A DNA stretch of 64,000 bases from Strigamia acuminata (taxonomy: Eukaryota > Arthropoda > Chilopoda > Geophilomorpha > Linotaeniidae). Positions 42,926-53,900 of the stretch are shown one piece after another (within the stretch, counting starts at the first letter, position 1; the number at the start of each line of letters is the position of its first letter). The translations under genes and the position numbers were made by a program. The notes beneath the pieces are model-generated. The model had not been told where the DNA came from and made no database searches. It was given only the letters and a program-made list of their open reading frames with translations. The DNA lies in assembly GCA_949358305.1 (NCBI GenBank), contig OX442317.1, positions 5,212,186 through 5,276,185 of the forward strand, written 5' to 3'.

Positions 42926-43556
42926 ATTCATAATAAAAAATGATTAAACTGAAAAATTGTTAAATTTGTTTTTTCCAAAACATTTTTATTTTTTATCCTA
43001 AGGAAAAAAGTTACCTTTCAAGTCTCCTGTTTAGCCGGAGATTACAAAGAGTGAATGTAATCTCGGCTGAACGAAGTGAAGCGGAGCGAAGCGGAGCGAA
43101 CGAGTGAAAGCCGATAGCATTCACTCGTGTAATCGGAGGTTTAACAGGACCCACCGACCTCCCTTGTCACAACTAAATTATCTAAGCTCCATCTAACACA
43201 AACTAATTCGTTTTCAATCACTACCTAGCGTTCTAAATGTTTTAAAATGAACGAAAATCACGCTTACCGTCAACACCGTTGATTTCGTCGACTCCATTTT
43301 GTCCTTCACTTCCTTTTTTCCAGGATAGCTTTTAAGACTGACGTAACCCGACTAGTAGCGCCATCTCCTGTTAAACCTCCGATTACACGAGTGAATGCTA
43401 TCGGCTTTCACTCGTTCGCTCCGCTTCGCTCCGCTTCACTTCGTTCAGCCGAGATTACATTCAAACTTCTTTTTAGCAGCGCCATCTGGTGGCGATATTT
43501 TAGTTCGTGACACTGCCACCAAATGGTGCTAAAACAGTTCGTTGTGAGTGCAAGAG

Positions 43557-44418
43557 AAATTGGGAATGAAAATGAAATGATGAGTTGTCAGAGGTGACAA
43601 CAAACTCGTTTTATAATGTGCTACCTATTGATTAAATATTTATTTATTTATTTTATTTTATTTTTGACGAAAAAGAGAACTTTTCAACTCTTGAGTGTTA
43701 ACATATGCCATACTCTGAAAATAATACTCTTTTAAGAGTAAAAGTAAAGTGAAACAAGTAATTTGTTTTGGCAATTTGTTTATCAATCCTCTAATCCCGC
43801 GCCCCATCGTTGTATAGTAATGCCAATGCCACGGTAGAAATATGAGTAATAAAAAGGAAACTTGCCCATAATAGCTCGGTGCAAGTGATTTCCATTTTCA
43901 CAGCTATAGTATCGACATTGTCTAACTCGCAAAGCGCGCACGATCCAATTTGCTTATTACCAATCCTCCAAAAGCAAAGAAAAGCAATTTAAGAAGAAAT
44001 TTATAAAATTTTAAAAATGGAACCATCAAAGTTCAAGTAGAAGTGGACGGAAAAGTGAGTGAATAGTTTAAGAAAAGGAGGTTAAGTATTAAAAGCTATA
44101 AGAAGTGAATAACAAATAAAGTAGTACCGGTAACTCTTCATTGAACTTTATTGAAATTTGGCAAACTGTAGCATTTGTACAAATTTCTATTTACATAATG
44201 TAATGACGACAGTAACGTACCTAAAGCTCAAATAATGAGTGTTTTCCTACACCATTCGTTGGAGTAACTACTACAGAAAAGGCACCAAAACGTTATTTCT
44301 TAAAGAAAATAGCCACATACGACCACCTATAAAAATAAAACATTTCATGTACAAATCCGGAAAAACTTAGTAAAGTGAATAAACACAAAAGAGTATACAT
44401 TTTGTAATAAACTTACAT
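43557..44418. other. AT-rich intergenic stretch
   Basis: No gene, RNA or clear mobile element is visible. Confidence 0.5.
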
Positions 44419-44519
44419 TAGAGAGGTGCAATGACTAGCGACAGGACAATACTTAATGGTATAGGTCTAGAGAGGTGCAATGACTAGCGACAGGACAATA
44501 CTTAATGGTATAGGTCTAG
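44419..44519 (+). repeat. 49-bp direct tandem duplication
   Basis: Two essentially identical copies share GAGAGGTGCAATGACTAGCG and ACAGGACAATACTTAATGGT. Diverged relatives of the motif recur at about 44885-44940. Confidence 0.85.
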
Positions 44520-44542
44520 AGGCGTCTGCAGTGAACAATACC

Positions 44543-44850
44543 TATACTCTGGTTCGACTCAAGAGTATACCCTTCTAAGAGCCGCATTACTCTTAACTCA
44601 AGTTTTATTACTACCACTAGGAAAAGTAGTTTTTATTTTTATTATGATTTGTGATTGTTATTACCATTTAAGTTGATATAATTTTGATTATTTTATACTT
44701 ATTATACTTATTAAACTTATTAAATAAAGCTCTATGAACATATGAATGAAAAACTCATGTTTGTTATGGTGTTTGGGTCTACATTTTTGGATCACTACAC
44801 CAGTGATGCGGCTCTTAGAAGGGTATACTCTTGAGTCGAACCAGAGTATA
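44543..44850. mobile_element. 308-bp MITE with TATACTCTGGTTCGACTCAA ends
   Basis: The inverted repeats are about 43 bp and near-perfect (TATACTCTGGTTCGACTCAA, then GAGTATACCCTTCTAAGAGC, and their complement at 44808-44850). The ends start and finish with TATA, compatible with a TA target duplication. No coding capacity is present. Confidence 0.8.
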
Positions 44851-45331
44851 GTGATAGAGTTCAGAGGGATGCAGGATGATACCTAATAGTAGACTTCCAG
44901 AGATATACGACTAGCAACAGGACGATACCTAAAGGCAAGGTTCCAATGGAGATTATAACTTATTAACTAGCAAAATCGCAATTTTCTTCTTTTTGAATAG
45001 TGAAGCTACGACGCACAGCATAGTGCTAACTAGTGAGAACAAGCCTAAAATATCAAAATCAAACCAAAGATAAATCAAAATTTAGCAAACTACGTTCCAA
45101 ACTACGTTCAAACTTACTCTCTCCTTTTATCAATTGTCCGAATCGCTAATATTAACTTCTTTAATCGATTACAATCTGAAACTAACTTCTGGCAGAAACA
45201 TGCATGATCCTCGATTTATGAATTTTTTCTTTAGTTTTCGCAGCCTTAGAAATTCGAAATATATCACCCAACCCTCAAGTATAATATAAAAAAATTCTTT
45301 TGTTTTAATCGAATAAACTAGATGAACAATT

Positions 45332-46914
45332 TCATTTGACACACAAGAATCCCCTCACATCAGCAACAAACTGTTCAAAATTTTCACGGAATTTCGTTCG
45401 GTTTTGCCTGTCGTCAATCGACTGAACCCCCGCCAACAAATCATTAAACGAAGTCCCCAATCGTTGATAACAAACTTGGTCCACTTGACTACTCAAAATG
45501 CTTTCCACGATTTCTTGATACTGGTCCTACAAACACAACAAAACAAATTAAATTCTAAATATTTTTAAAAACAAATAAAACCCACTTGATACAAGAAAAT
45601 CAACATAAACAAAGCGCCACAGCCAACTCGCCGACTGCGCAAGATCAAAATCAAAACTCTGCATCAATACAATATTAAACGTCATCTATAAATAAAGAAA
45701 CAACAATTACTAGTAAATATCGATTATTCCACTACAACTCATTTTTTACCTTCAAAAATGGTTTCAGCGCGACGTAACTATAATTCCTCAGATGATTTTT
45801 AGTCATGTAAGTTGTTAAACAGGCCACAAAGTCGAAACACAAAGTCATACGGTAATGTTCGACGCGAATCTGCCGAAACATAGAAAACGTTATCAAACAA
45901 TTTAAATGCGCTTCAATTTCAAAAATTTACTCTCTTAAACCCAATTCGACGGAAGCAATGAGTTGTTTGAAAAGCCCTTCCGGTAACTGGCAGATCTTCT
46001 CAGGATAATTCTCCGACACAAAAGTGATCATCTTAAAATACTGCAGACACAAACATGGAAGTCGGAGCAACTCTGCATTCATCAACGGCATCAGAATGTT
46101 GAGCCCGTAGAGCGTCACGTCGGCGACCGACACAACGTGTCCGTCGCTTTCCTCCGAATCGCACGCACTAAAATCGAGAAATTCCTTCGACAGCAAATTC
46201 GTAAGCAACTCCATCAGCAGCAAGATATCTTCGTGCTGGTCCTCTTCTTCGGTAGAACTGATCGATTGCTTACCTAAAACCCTAAAACCAATCAACAAAT
46301 CAATAAGGAGTCGGTAAAAATGAGCAATTTTGCTACCCGTATTGAATTTTGCATAAGTTTGTATCACAGAAAGACAACATTCGAATAATATTTTCGACTC
46401 GGACGGGTCGAGGTAGCAGAGGGTCCGTTTTGTACACTCGCAGAAAAGTTGGAAGATTAGTTTCACCATGTCTTGGTGATAAAATGAAAGCAGCTGAGAC
46501 GCAAACTCGCTGATGATCGGATCAAGTATGGTAATAAAAATATAAGTTTTGCGTTCTGCGCGTCGCATCCTTGCACGATTCCTAGAGAATAAACAAATAA
46601 ATTAACATATTTCTAGAGCAATTAAAACGGAAAAAAAACAAAATGAATGTTGAACATTTTTCTACGTTCGTTCCAAATCCAAAATGAACGTAAAACGAAT
46701 GAAACTGGTCACAAGTTCAAATACGAGCCACCCTTGAATAGTAGCATTGGCCATACAGTAATTAAATTCGATTAAAATAAAATCTGCCAATTCTTACCAT
46801 TAAAGCAATCCATCAAATGAGTGAATTCCTTCTTACGATCTCCTCTTGATAGACCCGCACAAAATTTTCTCGACGAATCAAGTCCTTGAACATCTCTTGC
46901 AATGGTTTAGAAAT
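45332..46914 (-). pseudogene. XPO4: Exportin-4 (XPO4), decayed 3' fragment
   Basis: XPO4 is a Ran-dependent nuclear export receptor of the importin-beta family. Minus-strand blocks match its C-terminal third: KPLQEMFKDLIRRENFVRVY, CECTKRTLCYL, LLLMELLTNLLSKEFLDFS, VTLYGLNILMPLMNAELL, FVSENYPEKICQLPEGLFKQ, DFVACLTTYMTKNHLRNY, IVESILSSQVDQVCYQRL and the diagnostic FVADVRGFLCVK end. Frameshifts break it in four places: within 46798-46914 (after VYQEEI), near 46520 (after FLLPYL), at the exon after 45930, and near 45640 (between LAQSAS and ALFMLIFLYQ). Introns are retained, for example near 46275-46340. Nothing from the N-terminal two thirds is present upstream; a relative of the palindromic repeat lies there instead. 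It is an unprocessed pseudogene fragment. Confidence 0.85.
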
Positions 46915-46989
46915 CTATAAAATTCAAAATATAAATAAACATTATTCCAAATAATTTGCAAAATATAAAAAATATAAATAAATAATTTC

Positions 46990-47160
46990 TAACACTCACT
47001 CCGACCACTTTTTTCCTCTAAAAACTCAATTTTTGGGCCGTATATCCGCAGACAGGCATACTCACGCGATAATTAATCGATTTTTTGGCTCATTTTGCCT
47101 AGATTGGGCCTATTTCCAGCAATTTTTCAATTTTGGCCGATTTTAGCAAAAACCCATATG
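46990..47160. repeat. Fragment related to the 37.5-38.5 kb palindromic repeat
   Basis: It shares GGCCGTAT, TCCGCA, CATACTCACGCGATAATTAA, TCGATTTTTTGGCTCATTT and TTTTTCAATTTTGGCC with the repeat left of the DIRS element, at moderate divergence and single-copy. Confidence 0.7.
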
Positions 47161-47935
47161 GTCAAGCAAAAGGGTCGAGTCGATTGTGGGATTTGCGTAT
47201 TTTTCTGCATGACGACAGCTGAAATCAAAAAGCAATTACATCGTATTTCGCAAAAAACTTTACTATTAATAATTCGTATAAATTTATTTCAAACTGTACA
47301 ATCCTATGACAACTAACTGTTATAAATCACAAATGAAAATAAAAATAAAAACCCAGACATTAATAATAAATGACACGCAATAAATAAACAAACAAACGCA
47401 AACGATAAATTAAACACAAACTAAACAAGTAACATACAATCGTTAACAAAAATAATCAATCAACTTGAATAATAAATAAATACCGTATTCAAAAAATACA
47501 CATTAAACTTGTCATTAAAGTAAATTTTTCTTCCTTGCCCGTTAACATTTCTCGATAGACACTTTTTCAGCAGAGCAATAACATAATTCGTACCGTCTAA
47601 GTACAAGTGGATCAATTCTCATTAGGAACCATGTTCGACTTGGGTTATCATTAATTTATACATGTCTTGCTGTACCAACGTTTTAACAAACAAAAAACTA
47701 AAATTCAATATGATATAGTTACATTAAATCTCGATTTTGTCGTCATTCTATTCTCGTCTTTCTACATCAATGAGAATTTCAACCCCCAGAAATGTTCACT
47801 TCACAAAATAAAAATAAAAATAAAAAAAACACATCGGTTAAGAATAATGAATAAAAGTGAAATGAGGCTCTAATCAGCTGCCATAGGAGATGAATAACGA
47901 GTGATTATCTTCTAGTTGAGAACAATTGTTAAACA
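47161..47935. other. AT-rich 3' flank of CSPG4
   Basis: This stretch presumably contains the CSPG4 3' UTR. Several AATAAA/ATTTA-type words occur on the minus strand. No separate gene is visible. Confidence 0.4.
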
Positions 47936-50900
47936 TTAAACCCAATACTGATTTTTCTTCAGCATGGGGTTCTGCGGCCGCTGAAACCGTAAATCGCTGT
48001 GATCGTACAAACCCCACTCGTCAATGTCGTGAGGCTCGAGCATCCCGTAAGGATACTTCAATGTCGTTTCATTCGTCTCCAAATGAGCGGAATGCGGCCC
48101 CAAAGGAGTCACTTTGCACGAGGGCAGTGTTGAGCTGATCTCCAACCACTCTTCGTCCCGACTGGGCGAAGGGGTTATCCGCAACGGACTCATGTCGCGG
48201 CGGAGTCCCGCCAACGTGGGACGCAATTTAGGCGAAGTCGGTCCGCTCCGACTGCTTATAGAAGGCACTTCGTCGTTCAAATAGTCGCTGATGCGAGACT
48301 GCTGTTCTAAAATGTCCGGTCGTTGATCGCAGTCCGTCCGACCGTCGTAATGATTGGCAGCTGCCGGCCCGCCGTTCTTCGTATTGCTCTTCTTGTTCTT
48401 ATTCTCCTTCCTGCAATGCGTTCGGCACTTGACCGCAGCTATGATGATGATACCTAACAAAATCACTCCCACCGCCACCCCGATAATGATAAGATGATCG
48501 TTGCTGATGTGCGGACTGTGTAAACCTTCACCGCCACTAGAACTACCGCTGCCACTACTGCCACTACTGCCACTAGCACCGCTGCCGTCGTCGGGGCTGG
48601 ATGTGCCCCCGCTGGACGAGTGCGAGAACGCCGTCGTGACCGCAGCACCGAACCTCTTCTTGCCGCCTCGCTCCTCCATGTTCCTGTCGTCCTTAAGCAC
48701 CTCCTCAACGGTCACCAAGTCCGGTAGAATGGTGCCGGGCGGGTGAAAGATGAAGTTGAACTGAGCGTGCGCGGGAGGCACGTTGGCGGCGGTGAGTTTG
48801 TAGGCGAAACTGTCGTTGGTGTAATGCTGAGTGCCGTCGACGAATTCGTAGTAGACCCTGCGCTTGACCACGTCCCCGTGCGTGAAATGGCCGATGCCGT
48901 CCGTGTGCACGTCGCGCTTGGGTCGCCGATGTCTCTTGAGCAGCTTCAACAGCCCGAAACTGGGCTGGCGGGTGAGCGTGAACAGGGGAATGCTGCCCGT
49001 CTGTTGGGCGAGCCGCGTGGCGTTGAGAAAGGCAAGGGTCAAGACGACCCGACTACCCAACGGCATGTGGTAATCCCTCTGCTCGATGAGCGGAGTGACG
49101 GACACGCGAAACGTCTCGTCCCTCAAAACCTTGTCTTCGATGGCCACGCTCGCCGTAAACGAGTCCTCGCTCACGCCCTTCTCGACCAACATGTAAATCA
49201 CTCGCTCCGCGTCGATGTCCGACTGTCCGAACTGCGACACGCTCTCGTCGTGCAGCAGCAACATGCCGTGTTTCGGATGCGCCGTCACGTTGTACAGCAA
49301 ACGCGACCTGTTGCCGTTCGTGGCGGCGCCCACGTTGGACGACTTGAGGTAGACGGCCGTGGTCGCTTGGGGCAGAGTGATGAGTGAGTTGTTGACCATT
49401 TTCAGCGAAAGCGGCAACACGTGGATGTTGAACACTCGATAGACCGCCCTAAACACACCGTCCGACACTTTGAAGTAGAAAGTGGCCGTGTTTTCGGAGC
49501 CGTCGTGCACGTAATACAAGTTGCCGGCGTCCACGTCGTGCTGGGTGAACGACTGCACGAGCTGCGAAGGCTCCTCCTTCATCTCCAGGCGCCCGCTGCT
49601 CGGCGGCGTGATGATGTCGTAGCGAATTTCGTTCGGGGGAGTGTCGGGGTCGATGGTCTTCAGATTGCCGGCGGTGATGGCCACTCTCTGTCCCCGCACC
49701 ACTTCGGTGCGCGGCGTTTTGGTGACCAACTCGAACTTCTCGTCGTTGACGGGCTCGATGCTGAAATCGAGCGAAGTGTTGAGCAAAACGGCGTCGGTGC
49801 CCCCGAACTCGGAGCTGTCCAAGTAGATGGTCAACACGGCCGAGTCGCGGAGCGTGTCCGAGTCGTCGTGCACGTAAACGAACTCGCCCTCGTCCACGTC
49901 GCTCTGCGTCAGACTGGCGCCGAGAGTCTCGTTCTGGCCGTGCAGCTGGAAAATGCCGTGTCGAGGAACTTGTGTTATCACCATGTGGATATTAGGCACG
50001 AACTTCAAGTGGTCCGTCTCGCTCAGGACCTGCGCCAGGCGCGACGTGTTTAAGTTCTCCTGCGCGACCACGACGCGCTCGCCTTCCTTGACGCGCACGT
50101 CGCGGGTCGTCACGTACTGCTGCAAGCTGTCCGAGTTGATTTTCAGCAGCGAGATTTCCATGTGCAGTTCTTGGTTGAGCAGGGGCGACGTCAACGGGCA
50201 ATCGATGTCGAAGACGAAGAAATCGGACGCCGTCAAATCGGGGAACGGTTTCACGTGCTCGTAGACGAGCGCGCTCGAGTTCACGTCGAGTTGAGTGAAG
50301 CCGTCAACTTCGACCAGTTCGTCGCGCTTGGCGTCGCGCAATAACACCCGGCCGAGTTGCGGTTTGGCCGTGATGTTGAAGCGGATGGCTCGGTTGCGAT
50401 TGTTGTCGCTCGTCGTCACGAGTAAATTGTCGGCGGTGATGATCTGTTTCACTTTGGGGAACACGTACAGTTTCTCCTTGCGCACCACTTTGAGCGAGAT
50501 GCGCTTCACGGTGATGGCGAAAAACTGTCTCGAACCGATGTTCACGCCGTCCGTCACTTGGAAATAGAAACCGGTCGACGAAACGTCTGCGGAATCTGCA
50601 AACAATTACAAATTAATAAAAAAAAATACAAAAATTACAAAAAAAATGTAAACTATTCACCCAAATGCACGTAAACCACGGTTTCCCGGTTGATGTCCAC
50701 TTGAGTGAAGTTCGTGATCGCATTCTCGGTGTCGTCCTTCATCGCCACGTGACCGTTCTTAACAGACGACAACAAAAAGTGCAAATCAAGAGCCGCGCTG
50801 TCCTCGTCCACGACCGCCAGATGCATCGCCGAAATCACCGTCACCGAACCTTCCCACACCTAAAAATAACAAAAAAATCAACAAAATTTAATAATAATCA

Positions 50901-53900
50901 CTTAAAAATGTAAGAAAAAATACCTCCATCCCCGTATTATTAACCACTTTGGGAAACTCGTCGTTGACAGCGAGCACTCGGATCAAAACCACGGTCGGAA
51001 CACTCTCCCTCTCGCTTTCCTTGATGCGAGCAACCACGGAGAAATTATCGCTCGTCGTCTCGCTTCCATCGTGCACGTACCTCACCATCCCATCGCGCAG
51101 CATGTCCGCCGTGAACTGCGTCAAAATAGCGCCCGGTTTAAGCACCATTTCCAGATGCCCATGCGCGGGTGGCCAATTCACATCGTACTCCACATTATAC
51201 TCGGGCGAATACCGACTCACGACGGCGATGTCGGCCGCGCCCAACACCACCCGGCCGCCCTCCTCCACCGTCAAGTTGCCCGTCTCCAACAAAATCACCT
51301 TGGAAATGATATGCACGCGGAAAACGAGGCCCGCGATCTGCACGACACCGTTGGTCACGTCGAAAGCGAACGAGTCCTCCGACACGTTCTGCTGCGTCTG
51401 CACGTACTTCAACTTGCCCTCGTTGACGGTGGACTGGTCGAAAATGGTGAGCGCGCCGGGCTGCAGCTGGTTGCTCGCGCCGTCGTTCCACTCGGGGTAC
51501 CTGTTGTCCAACTCCAACGATCCGTACTGCGGATGGTCGTGCACGACGAACGTTATGTCTCGCGGGTCCACGTTCGGGTGCGTGACGAGCAAGGCGGACT
51601 GCTCAATCACCACCACTTGGCCCTCGTCCACGGTGAGCGTCTTGTTGTTGACCACAATGAGCGGCTCCCAGTAACTCTCGGGGAAGATTTTCACCGCAAT
51701 CTGCGCGTCCGCCTTGACCGAGCCGACCAGCGCCTCGACCGCAAAAGTGTCTTGGAAATGGTTGCTGTTATCGTTCTCGTATTCCAGCTGGCCCTCGTCG
51801 ATCTGCAACTGCGTGAACTCCGAAGCAACGCGCTCGTCCAGCAGCAGTTTGCCGCGCGCCGCCGCCCTCGTTACCACGTACTTGACGTCCTTGCTCGGCA
51901 CGTTCACGTTCGTGTCCACGCCCAGATTCTGCGCCGACAGCTTCTTCTTCTTGCCGCGCTTCACCACGATGCCCGTGTTGTTGACGATGTTGACGAACGG
52001 CTCGGACGCGCGAATCTCCAAGATGCCCGTCGAATAAAACTGCCCGTCGGTCACCCAGATCATCGTGCGGCCGTACGACGCGCCGCTGTGCCGGAACAGA
52101 ATGTTCTTGTCGTCCAGGTCCTTCTGCGTGAACTGGAACACCTGCGCGTTCAGGTTGGACACGTGGAAAAGCGCGCCGTTCGGGATGCCCCGCCTGGTGT
52201 ACTGCAGCGTGTACGACGGCGTGTCGATGTCGTGGTCGACGAAGCGCAAGTCGTCGCCGGTCACGAGTCTCTCGCCGTTCAGAGTGACTTGGAAAACCTT
52301 GTCGACCGCCCTGATTGGCGGGTTGTCGTTCTTCATCTTGACGTACACGTGTTGCGTGCCGATGTATTGGAAGTCGTGCGCGTCGCTCTGCGCCACCACC
52401 AGGAACGTGAAACTGTCCCTGTCGTGCTCCGAATCGTCGTGCACGTACGACACCAAGCCGTTGTGCAAATCCGAGGTGGTGAACGACGACGCGGACGCGA
52501 ATTCCTTGGGCTTTTCGTGCACCGCCATCTGCAGCTGGCCGTACAGAGGTTGCTGCGTCACGTTGAAGACAAAGTCCTTGATGAGCGGCGTCTCGACGTG
52601 CAGCTCCTTCTCCGTGATGACGCGCCGTCCGCCTTCGTCCACGTCGATCCGCTCCACTCGGATCACGGCGTCCGTCTCGCCGGGCAAATGCCGCACGGTG
52701 AACTGCAGCACCTCGCTCGCCTCGTTCGGAGTGACCACGCGGAACAAATAGTTGTCGAATATGGTCGAGTACGATTTGCGACTCAAACGGTACGTGACGA
52801 TTCCCTTGAGCACGTCGCCCTGCGTGAAATTGCTCTTCTCCTCCAGCTTGAGCCTCTTGTCCGTGCGCATCAAGAAGAGCGCGCCGTACACCGGACTCGT
52901 GACCAGCTGGTACGAGATGTCGTCGTCGCCGGTCGAGATGGGCGTGGTCTGCACCTTCAAATTCTCGATCGTGATCACGTTCTCCTGCACTTGGTTGAGC
53001 AGCAGCTCCTTGTTGTTGACCACGTGCAAGGTGATGGCCTGGAAAGTGATGCGGAAATCGTAGACGGTGGGGCTCGTGACGCCCGCGCAGGCGACGCTGA
53101 ATTTGAAGTCATCGTGCGACGGTCGCCCCGACGTGTGCACGTACCTCAGCTTGTCGCTCACCATCTGCTTGAGCGTGAAGCGCGTGACCGTTTGCCAGTG
53201 CTCGTTGTTCCTGAGCCGCTGGATGGCGCCGAACAGCGGCGGACGCGTCACCTCGAACTGGATCTCCAACTGCTGGTCCAAAGCGTTCGTGGCAAACGTC
53301 AAGTTCTCGGGGAGAATGTACGAGAACGAGTTGTAAGTGACCAAAAGTCCCGTGTTGTTGACCGAGAAAATCTCCAAGTCGAACGCGGCGATCCTCAAGA
53401 CGGCCGTCTGCCCGGTCTCGATGCCGTCGCTCACCCGGAACGCGATGCGACTGTTGGCCGCGCCCCGATGCACGAAACTGATGAGTCCGTTCTCCACGTC
53501 CCTCTGGGTGAACCTCTCGATCGGAACCCCGGGAGTGTTCGCGTTCTCCACGTAGCCGCTGTTGTCGTTGCCGACCGTCAGCACCGTGTACACCAAATCC
53601 TCGGGCGCGTTGTCCTCGTCGCTCGCGTTCAAAATGGAAGACGAAAGCAGCTTCTTGGTGTTCTGCGCCAACCTCAGCACCCTCCCCGGCGGCAGCTTCA
53701 GTTCGGGCGGGTCGTTGACGGGCGTGACGATCACGCTGAGAACGAACCGGTGCCTCTGCGTCAAATAAATGGGCACCCGGTCCCTGCGCACGATAAACTC
53801 CAACTCCAACATCAACGAGTCCTGATAGTTCTCCGAGCCGTCGTGCACGTAGCGCACCTTGTCCGAGTTGAGGTCCAAAAGCGTGAAAATGGAGTCGCCG

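Larger units (their letters stand above)
38523..43556 (+). mobile_element. DIRS-type tyrosine-recombinase retrotransposon, about 5 kb
   Basis: The element has a Gag-RT-RNase H frame, an overlapping tyrosine-recombinase frame and inverted rather than direct terminal repeats. The outer arms (CACGAACTAAA and CGCCACCAGATGGCGC at 38522-38592) reappear inverted at 43480-43556. Inner blocks pair as a DIRS internal complementary region would: 38611-38644 with 43024-43056; 38641-38669 with 43339-43370; and 43057-43149 with 43367-43458. Both frames are open, so the copy may be recent. No target duplication is expected for this class and none is seen. It abuts the palindromic repeat on its left. Confidence 0.88.
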
